A stretch of DNA of 64,000 bases. It comes from Chrysaora quinquecirrha (lineage: Eukaryota; Cnidaria; Scyphozoa; Semaeostomeae; Pelagiidae). The notes beneath the pieces were generated by a model, which was not told the DNA's origin, did no database searches, and worked only from the letters and a program-made list of their open reading frames with translations. The stretch spans positions 174,911-238,910 of the forward strand of contig JACTAT010000013.1 of NCBI GenBank assembly GCA_014526335.1, given 5' to 3'. This document shows positions 23,690 through 34,458 of the stretch, piece by piece; position 1 is the stretch's first letter; each line of letters opens with the position of its first letter. The position numbers and the translations under genes were made by a program.

Positions 23690-24714
23690 TTTCTTGACTT
23701 TTCTTCTTGCTTCTCTTAACGCTTGTTTTGCTGGTGTTTCTTCTGGCAATCTCATTAAATGACCATACCACTTTAATCTTCTTTCTCTAATTTTCTCACT
23801 CCATTTGACTATTTTGGTCTTTTCGTACAATTCATTGTTTGATATTTTGTCAGGCCATCTGATATTGAGAATCTTTCTCAGGAGATTTCTCTGGAATACA
23901 TCAATTTCATCATTCATACTCTTTGTAACTGTCCAGAGTTCACTATTGTAGAGAAAAATGCTCTCTACATGACTGCATAATAGTCTTATTTTCGTTTGTA
24001 GAGTCACTTTCTTGCTTGTGAAGGCCTGTTCTAGTTGTCTGAAAGTGTTGAGTGCCAGGCCTTTTCTTCCTTTGATGTCTTTTTCTGTATCCATCAGGCT
24101 GCCTAGATACTTGCATGTTTTCCACTCTTCTGATCCATTTCTTTCAATAACATGCATCTCTGTTTTTTCCTCATTTACTTTGAGATTTTTCTTCTTAAGG
24201 TGTGATTTTGCTTCTTTCTTGATGGACTCTGATTTCTGTGTGTTTGTTAGTGCCCATCCAATGTCATCAGCATATTGTTGATTGATGTTTATTTCATGAT
24301 TTTTCAATTGAATTGCATAGGTATGATCTTGCAAGGGATTTTTTTCAATGATGTCATTCAATCCTTTCAATGCCTCAGCTAGATATATTATGAATAGTAT
24401 GGGACTGAGACAATCACCCTGTGGCACACCAATATTTGTTTCTATTTTCTCTCCCACTGTGTTTCCTAACTTGACTTGTAAATTAACACCTTCCACCAGT
24501 ATCTTCATCATGTGCAATTCATCTTCTTCTAGGGTTTCATTTAGTATGTCAAACAGCTCTTTTCGTCTGACTGTGTCAAATGCTTTTGACATATCAAGTA
24601 GTAGCAGGACAAGGTTGTAATCATCTGATGTGATGGCTTTTTCTGCTAAGATCTTAAAGCTGAATACTTGCTCAGTTGTACTTCTACCTTCCTGGTATGC
24701 TGCTTGGGTTAGTG
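23690..24714 (-). pseudogene. LINE reverse transcriptase fragment
   Basis: An uninterrupted frame with RT motifs: AAYQEGRSTTEQVF, LLLLDMSKAFDTVRRKELF, GVPQGDCLSPILFIIYL (about 24400-24430), QYADD (24263-24277), KYLGSLMDTE, and the C-terminal RRLKWYGHLMRLPEETPAKQAL found in RTE/jockey-grade elements. The apurinic endonuclease domain is missing (5' truncation). Catalytic YADD is intact, so decay is recent, but the protein is cut by the insertion to the left. Confidence 0.88.
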
Positions 24715-24826
24715 GCTGGAAACAGGAACGGGAACGCGAAAATAATCACGTGAGCATGCGCGCTTTGCTCATCCCATTTTTCGCATTTTTCCACGGGAAC
24801 ATTTTCCTGTCCGTTTGGTAACAACC

Positions 24827-25985
24827 ATAGTAACCCACCACATCAAGCCTAATAACCCACCACAGTATTGATTATCCATCCCAGTACGCAGGAACTAGCC
24901 CCACAGTACGCAAAAAGTACCACCACAGTAGAGATTATCCACCACAGTAGTGATTATAGATTTGCTAGCGTGTTTACACAAAATTAATTTCGAGAAAATT
25001 TATGTTCAAATTCACAAGTTTATCTTGCCGGTGATGTGAAAAGGCGTTTTACTTCATTTATACAGCTCTTTTACTTTTGGATTGTTCTATCTCGACCGAT
25101 TTTCCATTTCCCTTTGTTTTGGTATAAGGGTTTGTATAGAAAAATCATCCGCTATCTCGAACCGCGTTATCTCGAACATTCGCTATCTCAAGCATTCGCT
25201 ATCTCGAACAATTTTCGATTTCCCATGGAGGAAACCTGCTCTTTATCTCGAACTTTGCCAAATTTTCTGCCGAACTGAATGAAGAGACAGGCTGAAAATA
25301 TGTTAAGTTCGCCTAGTGGAGCAGGAATGGCAGCAGCTAAGTGATATGATGCCCATGTATGTATACAATACATGAAGCTGTTCTCTTTCGAGATGTGCTG
25401 CATCGCCATTATCTCAATTTCACCAATAATAGGGATAAAAGCAGATGAGCTTTGATCCCTATGTGAAAAATACCAGACTTGTTTGATGAAATTTGGGATC
25501 AGTAACTCTGCATGTTAATAGGGGCTCCTTTTCCGAGTTAAAAACTATAATTTTTTATATTAATATGGGGCATCCGTTATTTCGAACATTTGCTATCTCG
25601 AACAAATTCCACTTTCCCTTGAGAGTTCGAGATAGCGGATGTGAACTGTAGTCCCAAAACTAATTTTTCACATCTTAGAACTACTAGTACACTGGGCATG
25701 AGAGGATTGGTCTCCTTCTGAAGCTAGAAATAAGAAATTGAGCTAAAAAATATTTAAAAAGACTGATACAAAAATTCTATAACAAATTTTTATGCGATTT
25801 ATAACTCAGAACACTTTGTTCAAAACTTATAGCTGTAACTGTGCGACTCTCGTAACCCGCTAGCGCATCAATAATCACTAATGTGGTGGATAATCACTAC
25901 GGTTGTGGCACTTTTTGCGTATTTTGGTAAATAATCACTACGATGGAGGATTAATATGTTTAATGTAGTGGGCTATTTACCATGC
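24827..25985. mobile_element. TIR element with nested pogo/Tigger-like repeats
   Basis: Subterminal words AGTGATTATCCACCACA and GCTAGCG recur inverted near both ends (24930-24975; 25855-25900), and the outer ends ACCATAGTAACCCACCACAT and its degraded complement match. Inside, TATCTCGAAC words repeat (25155-25260) and reappear inverted (25560-25650), ending GTTCGAGATAGCGGATGTGAACTGTAG. These resemble pogo/Tigger termini. No transposase. Confidence 0.6.
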
Positions 25986-27029
25986 TTGTCTCTTTATACT
26001 AGCCATCGAACTTTTTACGATTTCGGTTGATCGTCATTCCTCCATTGCCGTGCAAGCTGCGCAGAAAGAACTGCTTCCTTAGTCGCAGACCGATTGGTAG
26101 GCATGCCATCGCCTTCCAATCGACCTGTCTCTTCTGGCGGGTGATTGGGGCTTCCTGTCCTCGACGATCGTGGCAGGTCGGTTCGAGCGAAGGCCTCTTT
26201 TTGCGGCCCTGCTACATCTCTCCACACCAGCACCAGATGCTGAAACATTTTCAAGGTTGTTTCTCTTTCGGCTGTACATTTTCTTCAAAATTTCAAACCT
26301 TTGGGGCTTCTTCTGTTGAAATAAATTTAATCAATTTAATGGCGTATACAAAGGATATTTGTTTACACTGTTTTATTAAATACTGTTGTGCTCAGACAGT
26401 TGTTTTTGCATTTAAAACCAATTAAGTAGTTTAGAGCCGCATCGGATAGACGCATGGGTCGCTAACTCGATTTGAGGTTTTTCATGAACCCATCAGCAAG
26501 TAAGGTAGTTAGTTACGTAAGAAATTTCAAAATTTCTGTTTTCTTGTTCTGCTGAAAACTTTTTCAATTTGACTTACAAATTTCCAAATGTGAAAAAAAA
26601 GATTCTGCCTTCTAGTTCCTTCTCAGAGTTTCGTTCTACTATGTAGCTATATGATTGAAACTGAACAAAAAAATTGAAAGAAAAAGTAATAAAGTTAAGA
26701 ATCTATACGTTCTTCGTATCCTAAGAAATCATCGATAGCTTTCCAAGAATTCACTTTTCTGTCTTTCTCTTTATACCTACTCTTTATCAGATTTGTTATA
26801 CAATTATGGGAACTTCGTTACCTCCTCAGCTAACATCTCATCTTACCATGAATGTATTAAACCAAACGAATTTACTCTTATCTTTACCATTTCAGAGAGT
26901 TTGAATTGTTTATAAAAGCCATGTCGCATAGCATAAAAAGTTTTGTTCAGAGATAAGGCTTTTGATGCAGAAAATGTCTACCACGAAGCTAGCATAAGAG
27001 CGACATGCAAACTCACGAAGGAAATCTGT
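25986..27029. other. Unassigned; one GC-richer minus ORF
   Basis: 26015-26288 is noticeably more GC-rich than its surroundings and open on the minus strand (RSNRPATIVEDRKPQSPARR and overlapping LARQWRNDDQPKS). No family was recognised. The rest, to about 27030, shows nothing. Confidence 0.3.
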
Positions 27030-27129
27030 GTCAAACAGCTAAGTAGCTAAGCCTGGTATCAGAGTAATAGATGACTATGGTGCCACCCTTTTCTCGTTTA
27101 TTAGAAAGAAGCAATTGAGTAACGATGGT

Positions 27130-28330
27130 TTTAAATATGGAAAGCAGCTGCTCAGCAGGCCTGGTTATGATGACGGACCAAGGTTGACGAGGAGCTATCC
27201 GACAGAGTAAAAGCCAGATGTACATGTCAGTGAAGTCAGGAAAGCTTTGAATAAGATCGAAAGCAATAAAGCTGGATGGAATTACAGTGGAAGTCTTAAT
27301 ATTAATAATCGATAGAATCATGAGGATGATCATAGATGAAATATGGGTAGCAGGTGAATGGCCTAAGGACTAGACTTTATCTGAAATGAAAAGGTTAGCA
27401 AAAGTATCAGCCATGCATTTGACAATCAGAAATATCATAGATAAATCACAAAAGAAACAAGATTCTCAGTTATGTTTCATGTTTGTAGACTACTTAAGAA
27501 GCAATTGACAATGTAGTCCACAATATAATCTGAGGTACCCTCCTTGAATTTGGCGCACCTTATCCTTCAGTCTGGATGATAAAGAAACGTTATGATGAAG
27601 CAGAACGTGTAATTCGAGTTCACAATCGTCATACAAACAGTTTCAAATTGGACCTTGTTGTCACAAAACGACATTCAACGTGTGTCGGGAGGCAATAATG
27701 CGCACTGTGGCAGAAAGGACAAAGAGCAGGCAAGGGTGTATAGTTGGTGGCCAATGTACACGGAAAATTAGATATGCAGATGACACAACACTCACAGGGA
27801 GCTTCTAAAGCAGAGTTAGAGAAGCAATCTTAAGAATTCAACGCGAGAGTCTGAGATTTGGCCTCAAAATTAATGCTAATAAGACCCGAGCAATGGTACT
27901 AAATAGGCACGATGAGCAATCTATCAGTGTTAATAGTGCAGAATTATAGGTAGTTGAATATTTCATGTCTCTAGGATGATAATAAAGGAAGATGGTGAGA
28001 GCTCCCACGAGATTAGATGAAGAATTGCTATTGCTCGAAATTCAGCAATACAGCTTACAGCAATTTGGAAGTCGGCAGACATCAGTCGGAGCATAAGGTA
28101 TAGTCAAGAGTTTGGTATGGAGAAGATTGCTCCACGGCGCAGAGATAAGGAGATTGAAAAAAATGATGAAAATGTTACAATCCTTTAAGATGTGGGTGTG
28201 GAGGTGGAGGAGGGTTGACAGAACAAGCTAAACAGAGAGAAAAACGAATACATGGGTCAGAGAAAGGATTGGCGTGAAAGAGATGATGTTATCATCCAGA
28301 GTCCAGAAAAAGCCACGGTTCCACGGCTGC
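27130..28330 (+). pseudogene. Degenerate LINE RT (RTE-like)
   Basis: Broken plus-strand frames read EVRKALNKIESNKAG, VAGEWPKD, LCFMFVDY, FGAPYPSVWMIKK, the RT motif IRYADDTTLTGS (YADD at 27773-27784), FGLKINANKTRAMVL, and SLVWRRLLHGAEIRRLKK...MWVWRW. The order matches LINE RT palm to thumb. Many stops and frameshifts; an old copy. Confidence 0.8.
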
Positions 28331-28333
28331 CAG

Positions 28334-29156
28334 CCGGAGGAAGGTTTTGCTTGCCTATGTCATTTTTGAGGAAGGTCTGGTATTTTCGAGGAAAATTGTC
28401 AGTTAATATGACATTTGACTGAGGAAGGTTTAGTTGCTAGATACATGATTAAACTATGTACACATTACATATAATATATTCCTCAAAAATGCAGTGTTAA
28501 TCATGGAGTTCATAGCCCTATTGACTTTCACAGCAATACAAAACCATTGGCATAGCATGACTGTCTGATGGGTTTATATTTGGAGGGCTATGACTGTTAT
28601 GGCATGGATCAGGCATTATCCCTGTTCCTAATTTATGTTTTAACCATGGTTATTACCATATTTCCTCAGGTTTTAAGCCATTCAAGTAAAGTCCACCTAC
28701 GTAGTAATGTGATTTCATTTTTCTATTGCTTTGCAAGTCAAATGTCATTGAAATTGCATTTTTAGGGCAAAAGCCCACCACTTTACCAGGCCTAAGAAAT
28801 GAGTTTGGTCAACTCAACCAGGAACAATAAAAGGCTATATCATGTGTGAATCTGGATCTCTGATCCTTGACATTCATTCAATTTCAGTTTAGTACCGGAC
28901 TGCATCGATTGCCTGCCTGAATAAGAATTACAAGTGGTAACATTAATTATAACTACTATCCATCGATAAGGCAACCTTTCATAAACAGTTAAGAACTTTT
29001 TCTGGTTGTTCTTTCCTTCAGCAAGCAAACCAAAACATTCAAATTATTATATATCGACATGTTCGTTGTTTTCGGTATACCTAGGCACTATTCTTGTGTT
29101 GTACACTTACAGGCAGCTGTACGTATACCTACATGCCAAGCATCGAGCGGCATCAG
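28334..29156. other. No recognised gene
   Basis: GAGGAAGGT words recur at about 28340, 28370 and 28420. The 16-mer AGCCGGAGGAAGGTTT at 28334 recurs at 47477. The plus ORF at 28568-28765 has no recognisable motif. Confidence 0.35.
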
Positions 29157-29164
29157 TAACGTTA

Positions 29165-29234
29165 CCTGACAAATACGGGCCTGACAATTACGGGCTTTTC
29201 TGACAAATACGGGCTTTCAAAGCGGGCGCCGAAT
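29165..29234 (+). repeat. Left terminal inverted repeat
   Basis: Built from three iterations of TGACAAATACGGGC followed by TTTCAAAGCGGGCGCCGAAT. The pair is at 46943-47012. Confidence 0.85.
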
Positions 29235-29514
29235 GAGCAATGGATTCTTTCAAATAATAAATAACTCATATCGTGTTTCAATTGTTTTCTATCATAATGA
29301 TGAAAATAACAGCGAAATTAAAACAAAATTTTAAGTTTGTAGTATAAGATTAAAATGAAAATTAAAACTTGATTTTAAGTTTGTAAAAAAGACAACAAAG
29401 TATGAAAGTAATCAGCGTAAAGAGTATCAGAGTTTCATAATCCACGGAGTTCCTATACAATAACAAGCCCTGACAATAACAAGCCTTACAATTACGTGCC
29501 TGTCTATGATTTAA

Positions 29515-29757
29515 ACGACGTTGACACCAAAAACGGGGTTCTAATTCTATCTTACAAATACGGGCCTTCTTTTCAAAACGACAAGAACACCAAAGACGGG
29601 GTTCTAATTTCTTCTTACAAATACGGGCCTTTTTTTCAAAACGACAAGAACACCAAAAACGGGGTTCTAATTCTATCTTACAAATACCGGCCTGTAGGAT
29701 TTCAAAACGACAAGAACACCAAAATCGGGGTTATAATTCTATCTTACAAATAGGGAT
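29515..29757 (+). repeat. 63-bp subterminal tandem repeat, four copies
   Basis: The unit has CTTACAAATACGGGCCT, TTTTCAAAACGACAAGAACA and CCAAAAACGGGGTTCTAATT parts. The first shares its core with the terminal inverted repeat, as expected for transposase binding sites. The 85-residue plus ORF here is a repeat translation (21-residue period), not a gene. Confidence 0.85.
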
Positions 29758-29848
29758 TTAGGGTTTAGGCCTCTATAATATTAAACGAAGAATACACTAA
29801 AAAGTTGCTCTGATATTATGTTAATTTTCTTGCCATTTGTATGTTATT

Positions 29849-30270
29849 TTAATCTGTGTTGATGTCCTGATAGTCTTTTCCCAGCAAACCTTGAGTTTCT
29901 TTCACCGTCCTTGCAATATAACGAGCACTTTCTTCAATTCTTTTCCGTGATCTTGGCCAGCCATTTTGTGCAAAAATTGGACAGCATGTGCCATTTCATG
30001 TATCAACGTTTCCAAAATATCGTATTGCTTCAGGAAACAGTATTATGACGAAATCTTGCAAAGCAGCCCAATAGTGTGTCACTTCCATTCTTTCTGTGTT
30101 CCTTCTTTCAAGATGCATCAAACAATGTTGGTAGTCTTTGTCCGTCATAGAAAAAATACGTCCTCCTCCTTCTGGTAAATGATACCGTAATACAAGGGAC
30201 CTGACAACGTCATACATGCCACATAACTCTGTCCTCAATTCATAACTGTTTCTGATATTGGCAATAGCAT
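29849..30270 (-). pseudogene. SprT-like zinc metalloprotease domain
   Basis: One frame gives SYELRTELCGMYDVVRSLVL ... LQDFVIILFPEA. A shifted frame continues ILETLIHEMAHAVQFLHKMA, GQDHGKEL. HEMAH (29986-30000) with a downstream DHGKE is the HExxH...HG signature of SprT/SPRTN/GCNA-type proteases, which digest DNA-bound proteins. A third frame supplies EESARYIARTVKETQ to the stop. Both zinc-ligand motifs are intact but the frame is broken on each side. That this domain belongs to the transposon protein is inferred from order and strand. Confidence 0.68.
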
Positions 30271-30440
30271 TCATTTCAGCAGTGCTGTTTTTCTTTTCAC
30301 TGCAATTGCGACAGCACCAGGTTTCGTCTGAAAAATTTCCACTTTCAAATCTAGCATGATACCATTCGTTACAGTTCCTATAGTTTGTCATCAGAAGACC
30401 ATCATCTGGCATACAATGGCAGATACCTTACATTTCCATT
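30270..30440 (-). pseudogene. PHD-like zinc finger
   Basis: ICHCMPDDGLLMTNYRNCNE, WYHARF, then ETWCCRNC. The C-x-C, YRNC, WYH and CCRNC spacing resembles a PHD finger, though the usual second Cys of the CxxC after Y is absent. It follows the Ulp1 domain and precedes the SprT-like one. Confidence 0.62.
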
Positions 30441-30559
30441 TGTAAACGTTTCTATTGCTAGGCGTGGTTGATGGTACTGTGACCTTGTCGATATATCTAG
30501 CAATGTTGATGTCTTCGAAAGCGTGGACAAGCTGTTGTCTTAGATTTGACTGGACAACA

Positions 30560-31440
30560 GTCATTTCAATGGGATTTCTTCCACGGTGATTCGCGCAGCG
30601 AATGCTATCGCAAAGAGACCACAGTCATTTTCACCCCGTTGTTGGCTGAAATTGGCGACGTTGCAATGAAGATCTTTTTTGACTTGGATAGTTGACAAGC
30701 AGCTTCCTCTAATCTCAGCGGATATCGTATCTCTGTGTCGTCATCTATTTCTCGAGCTCTTTTCTTTTCTGGACGGTCATTGATACTTGCGCTGTTGTGT
30801 GCCTTGGTGGAAGTGGAACTTTTCCGTACATTAAGTACATGGAAACTATCGTATACAGTAATTGTATTTACAATCCCAAATACATTAGAAATGGTTATCC
30901 AGTGATTTCTGTTAATGTTGATTATTTGCACAAAGCGTTCACTGCCATCAGGATTTAAGAAGCCGTGTTTTTCGGCAAGGATAACGTCCTGCAAGCCATT
31001 AACTTCTGTAGACATTGATCTCATCAGCCTAGATGCAGTGTTGATGACAATGTCATCTACCCATCCTCCTTGAAGAATAGTGATCTTGTTTCTTGTGGTC
31101 AAAGATAACTCTTTGACCCAAACATTATTTTCTCCAGAATATTTCTTATCGTTGTCGTTTACTTGTAATGGGTTGTCTTTTGTGCCATTGCGTATTTCGA
31201 AATCTTTAGAGTTTAGTGTTTCTTTGCTCTTTGCGTGCAATTCCTCTGACGTTTCCGTACTTCTGTTTCGATTTACATTTGAATTGGAATCTTTATGAGC
31301 TGTTGCTCTGCTCAAAAGAACTTGTCCTTGTCCATTTATTGTCACTTCGTGCTTAAACTGCCTCCGTAAGTTTGTGGTGGTCTTCTTATTAATACGTTCG
31401 TTAAACAAGTTTACGTTCGATCGAAACAGGAAAATGTGAT
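30560..31440 (-). pseudogene. Ulp1-type (C48) cysteine protease domain
   Basis: The 267-residue frame contains GGWVDDIVINTASRLM, VQIININRNHWITISN (catalytic His) and ITVYDSFHV (catalytic Asp). One frameshift later the plus-one frame reads SQQRGENDCGLFAIAFAARI (catalytic Cys in DCGLF, about 30609-30635). The triad order H-D-C and the Q before DCG are those of Ulp1/SENP deubiquitin/deSUMO-like proteases. After it, NPIEMTVVQSNLRQQLVHAF matches the usual C-terminal extension of transposon Ulp1 domains. Confidence 0.85.
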
Positions 31441-32104
31441 TTCATCTGATTTATAAATCGTGTTTCGTAACCAAATTTCGAATAGAGCTGCTCTCATAAC
31501 TGAGTATTCGTATTGCATTGCAATTCCCCCACCAATGTTACTCTACGCAAAATATCTTCCTCCCTTTTACAGTTTGTTTCGTGAAACCTGTCAAAAAAGC
31601 ATAGATGGCCGTCACTTTTCGTTATAGGGTGACTAAAATCTCTTGTGTAAGACCACAAAGCCAGGGAAAGGAAACATGTAGATCGCCTGTCTTTGCCTTT
31701 TCAATGTTTTCTTTCGTTGGTTCAATAACTCGACCTCCAAAGGGTGCAAACATACCTTTCATTCTCTTTTCACCCTGGGATGCTACCATATGTGCCATAT
31801 CGACAATTATCACGTTTGGCTGATACTTCATGGACAAGATGACGTCAATGAAATCGCGAGTGCTCTCAGATCGTAGAATGAACTTGAATGCATAAAAAAC
31901 ACCGTGCTAACAAGAAGCAGATAACCAGCCACCGCTGTGGCCCCACATTTTCGAAAAAACTTTACTGAACTTTGAGAAATCTTTACTTAAGTTTTGCTTG
32001 ATTTGCTGAATAATGTCTAATTTGGTACCTTTCGCTTTCAAGCCGATGCTCTTTGGATGCGCTTTCAGTTCGTGGAGTGAAGTGTGGTGCAGAAGCTCGT
32101 AGAG
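31408..32104 (-). pseudogene. KDZ-like transposase core with SAP motif
   Basis: LHELKAHPKSIGLKAKGTKL (about 32005-32085) is a SAP DNA-binding helix pair. Then KMWGHSGGWLSA, FILRSESTRDFIDVILSMKY, NVIIVDMAHMVASQGEKR (about 31775-31830, likely catalytic Asp) and, close to the Ulp1 start, NHIFLFRSNVNLFNERINKK. These words are shared with HMGXB3-like/Zisupton proteins as I know them. Three stops interrupt it. Confidence 0.72.
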
Positions 32105-33825
32105 TCACTTTTCTGTCATTTCCCTGCAGTCTTCCTCCATTTCTCCTGTATCTTTCTTTACTTTCCTGTCTTCTGTGTTATACAGCAGGTCTCTTCGGCG
32201 ACTGTTTGTACCGACAAACGGAGCCCATTTAATGAGATTAGGATTCACTTCGTAATCGCGCACAGTTCTGTCTGGAAAACGTCGCAAGATCGTTGCTTTT
32301 TCCACAGAGTCCCAGAATTTGTCAGCTTCTACAAGATCAGATTGTTCTTGATCATAATTGTCAGGAAGCTGTAGGTCGTCAGTAGGGCACTTAAAGCAGA
32401 CTTTTCGGTTAATGTCCATTATAAGAATTGATGGATTGTATCCGCAGATAACGCAGTTAAAGCTGTGTTGATGATCTGTAAGTGCATCAAAATGCATGTA
32501 GGCATTCAGTGTTCTCTGGTGGTTTATCTTTCACTCTAGCCTTCTCTCCAAGGAGCAAAGGAAACTTCCAATAGGAATATGCTGGCCAAGACGATCTCTT
32601 ATAAATAGACATAGTTCTGTTGCCAGCATGAAGGAGTCATCAAAGTTATGAATAAAGTCATTGTGTTCCTCATACCTGTAAAACATTTCACATTTTGGAC
32701 ATTGCTTACAGTAGGTCTCAACTTTGTCAAAAACACCATCAAGGCAAAGGATGGTTGCCTTCTTTGTTCTTAAGATCGGTGCACTAAGGTCACAGTTGCA
32801 ATAATGGCACTGAGTCTCAGTAGGCACATATTTCTTCTTTATGACTGCTTTTCTAGTGGCAGGTAAGTTTGCTGGTACTTTTTTCATAGCGTAAAGGTAC
32901 TGGCACATTCTTTTGATATTATTTTCGTCAGAGGGGGGGGGGTTAACTATCTTATTATTACTAGTGTCGTTAACCATGTCCTGCTGAGGCTCATCTAGGT
33001 TATATACTTCTTGAAATTCAGAGGTTGGAACTTTATTTTCTAATTCAATCTTGTAAAATTTATCAATCAAGCCGTACTGACGTAAATACCATAAGCAAAC
33101 ACTTTTATGTGGACAAGATCTATTCCGTCTGCAGCAGCGACAATCGAGATTGCCCATTTCCATATCAGCAGTAACAGCAACCCGGCCATACTTCCCATAG
33201 TGGTGTTTGTCTCCATCATCTGTTGCTTTTAAACCACTTCTCCACGCTATGTTCATCACCACCATACAAGTGTCGCTCTCGCATGAAACTGTTGAACATC
33301 TAGCCACAACTTTTTTGACATGAACTGGGTATGCTACCCCACGTAGTAGGTTTTTCCTCACAATAAAAATGCCTCTTTCCATGTCCACGCAGATCGCGAT
33401 TCGACTTGTGTTATGTTTGTGTATATCTCTGATATGCATTGGAAGGCTTTCATTGTGCATTTTCTTACCACAAACAAGACACTCAATGTTTTTGCTTGCG
33501 TCTGTGCGACATGAACTGAGCTTGACACTATCACCTTTGTTAATCCCTTCCGTAGATTCTTTATTTAAACCTTCCATTTCCAAATTACTCTTTATTTCAG
33601 TTTTCGGTTCTGAAATTTTTTTCTTCGGATTTTCTGAATGTGCTATGAATGGTTGTCGATTGAATACCGTTGTTTTGCAAATTGGACAGTGGAAATGAGC
33701 TCTAGATGTTCGCTTATCAGGCTCTGTCCCATGTGCAATTTTGCAGGGATAAATGACGTTATCTCCATGATGAACACTTCTGCTAAGATGAGCTTCTTTT
33801 ATATGCCTGCGTTGTTGTAGGCTTT
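32105..33825 (-). pseudogene. Zinc-finger/SWIM/HMGXB3-like region
   Basis: Open from about 33822 to 32534. Contains HFHCPICKTTVFNRQPFIAH (C2H2-like), CLVCGKKMHNESLPMHIRDIH (C2H2), the SWIM finger DCRCCRRNRSCPHKSVC (CxC...CxH, about 33100-33150), CHYCNCDL, CKQCPKCEMFYRYEEHNDFI, then a TGA, then SFNCVICGYNPSILIMDINR, DKFWDSVEKATILRRF and KWAPFVGTNSRRRDLLYNTE. The last part closely follows the C-terminal region of HMGXB3, a domesticated relative. SWIM plus this block is the Zisupton layout. Confidence 0.8.
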
Positions 33826-34257
33826 TTTGAATGATTTACCGCATAACGTACAGTGTTTGTAGGCATTTTTGAATGATTTGCCGCATAAAGTACAGTGTTT
33901 GTAGGCATTTTTGAATGATTTACCGCATAAAGTACAGTGTTTGTAGGCATTTTTGAATGCTTTACCGCATAAAGTACAGTGTTTGTAGGCATTTTTGAAT
34001 GATTGACCGCATAAAGTACAGTGTTTGTAGGCATTTTTGAATGATTTACCGCATAAAGTACAGTGTTTGTAGGCATTTTTGAATGATTTACCGCATAAAG
34101 TACAGTGTTTGTAGGCATTTTTGAATGATTTACCGCGTAAAGTACAGTCTTTGTAGGCATTTTTGAATGATTTACCGCATAAAGTACAGTGTTTGTGACC
34201 TTGCTCTGAAGAGCAGTTGTGATCAACGCATGACTTATTAAAGGTCTTGATATCCAT
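33799..34257 (-). pseudogene. N-terminal array of nine 14-residue half zinc fingers
   Basis: Starts MDIKTFNKSC and contains nine 42-bp in-frame repeats of KHCTLCGKSFKNAY (about 33815-34195). Variants include one with Cys to Arg. Each has the CxxC half of a C2H2 finger but no His pair. Only the last repeat could be completed to C-x2-C-x12-H-x4-H if the A6 run at 33823-33828 had one more base. Confidence 0.8.
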
Positions 34258-34458
34258 TTATTTTCCTTAGCTGATCATCGTAACTAAAAGTCAGAAAACT
34301 AGCGTCAATTTCCATTTTCATTCCAAAGGCAAATAGCTCTCACATTAGGTTAGCTGTTTTCAAGAAAAGGATGACTACGTGCTAAGAAATTTAAGGTGAT
34401 CTTGGCTTAGTTAAGCTTGACCCTTTACCGAAACGCCGACAGGGCAGGTTCTCATCGC

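Larger units (their letters stand above)
20601..24714 (-). mobile_element. LINE retrotransposon split by two insertions
   Basis: A non-LTR element reading leftwards from 24714 (5' truncated) to a (GA)n tail at 20601-20616. Its RT part is 24714-23690 and its C-terminal part 22783-22607. Between them sits an 891-bp insert with a 15-bp duplication. After its stop codon sits a 1.97-kb hAT-like element with an 8-bp duplication. The three parts rejoin in order, giving a relative age: LINE oldest, inserts younger. It ends about 130 bp upstream of the HERPUD start codon. Confidence 0.75.
29849..34257 (-). pseudogene. Multidomain KDZ/Zisupton-like transposase gene, decayed
   Basis: Reading leftwards from ATG at 34257: expanded half zinc fingers, C2H2 fingers, SWIM, HMGXB3-like region, SAP, DDE-type core, Ulp1 protease, PHD-like finger, SprT-like metalloprotease, stop at 29849. 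Breaks seen: a one-base loss in an A6 run (33823-33828), an in-frame TGA near 32534, stops near 32103, 31905 and 31620, and frameshifts in the protease, PHD and SprT segments. Both TGA and TAG occur, so recoding is unlikely. Some breaks could be introns, but I see no consistent splice pairs. Domain entries follow. Confidence 0.8.

Noticed and set aside
29496..29753. 85-residue ORF with 21-residue repeats as a gene
   Set aside because: It is the translation of the 63-bp subterminal repeat; it has no start context and shares its core with the TIR.
29849..34257. Stop codons in the transposase gene as selenocysteine or readthrough sites
   Set aside because: Both TGA and TAG occur and there are also several frameshifts, so pseudogene decay explains them better.
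33799..34257. CRISPR-like array
   Set aside because: The 42-bp units are contiguous with no unique spacers, encode an in-frame peptide repeat, and the genome is eukaryotic.
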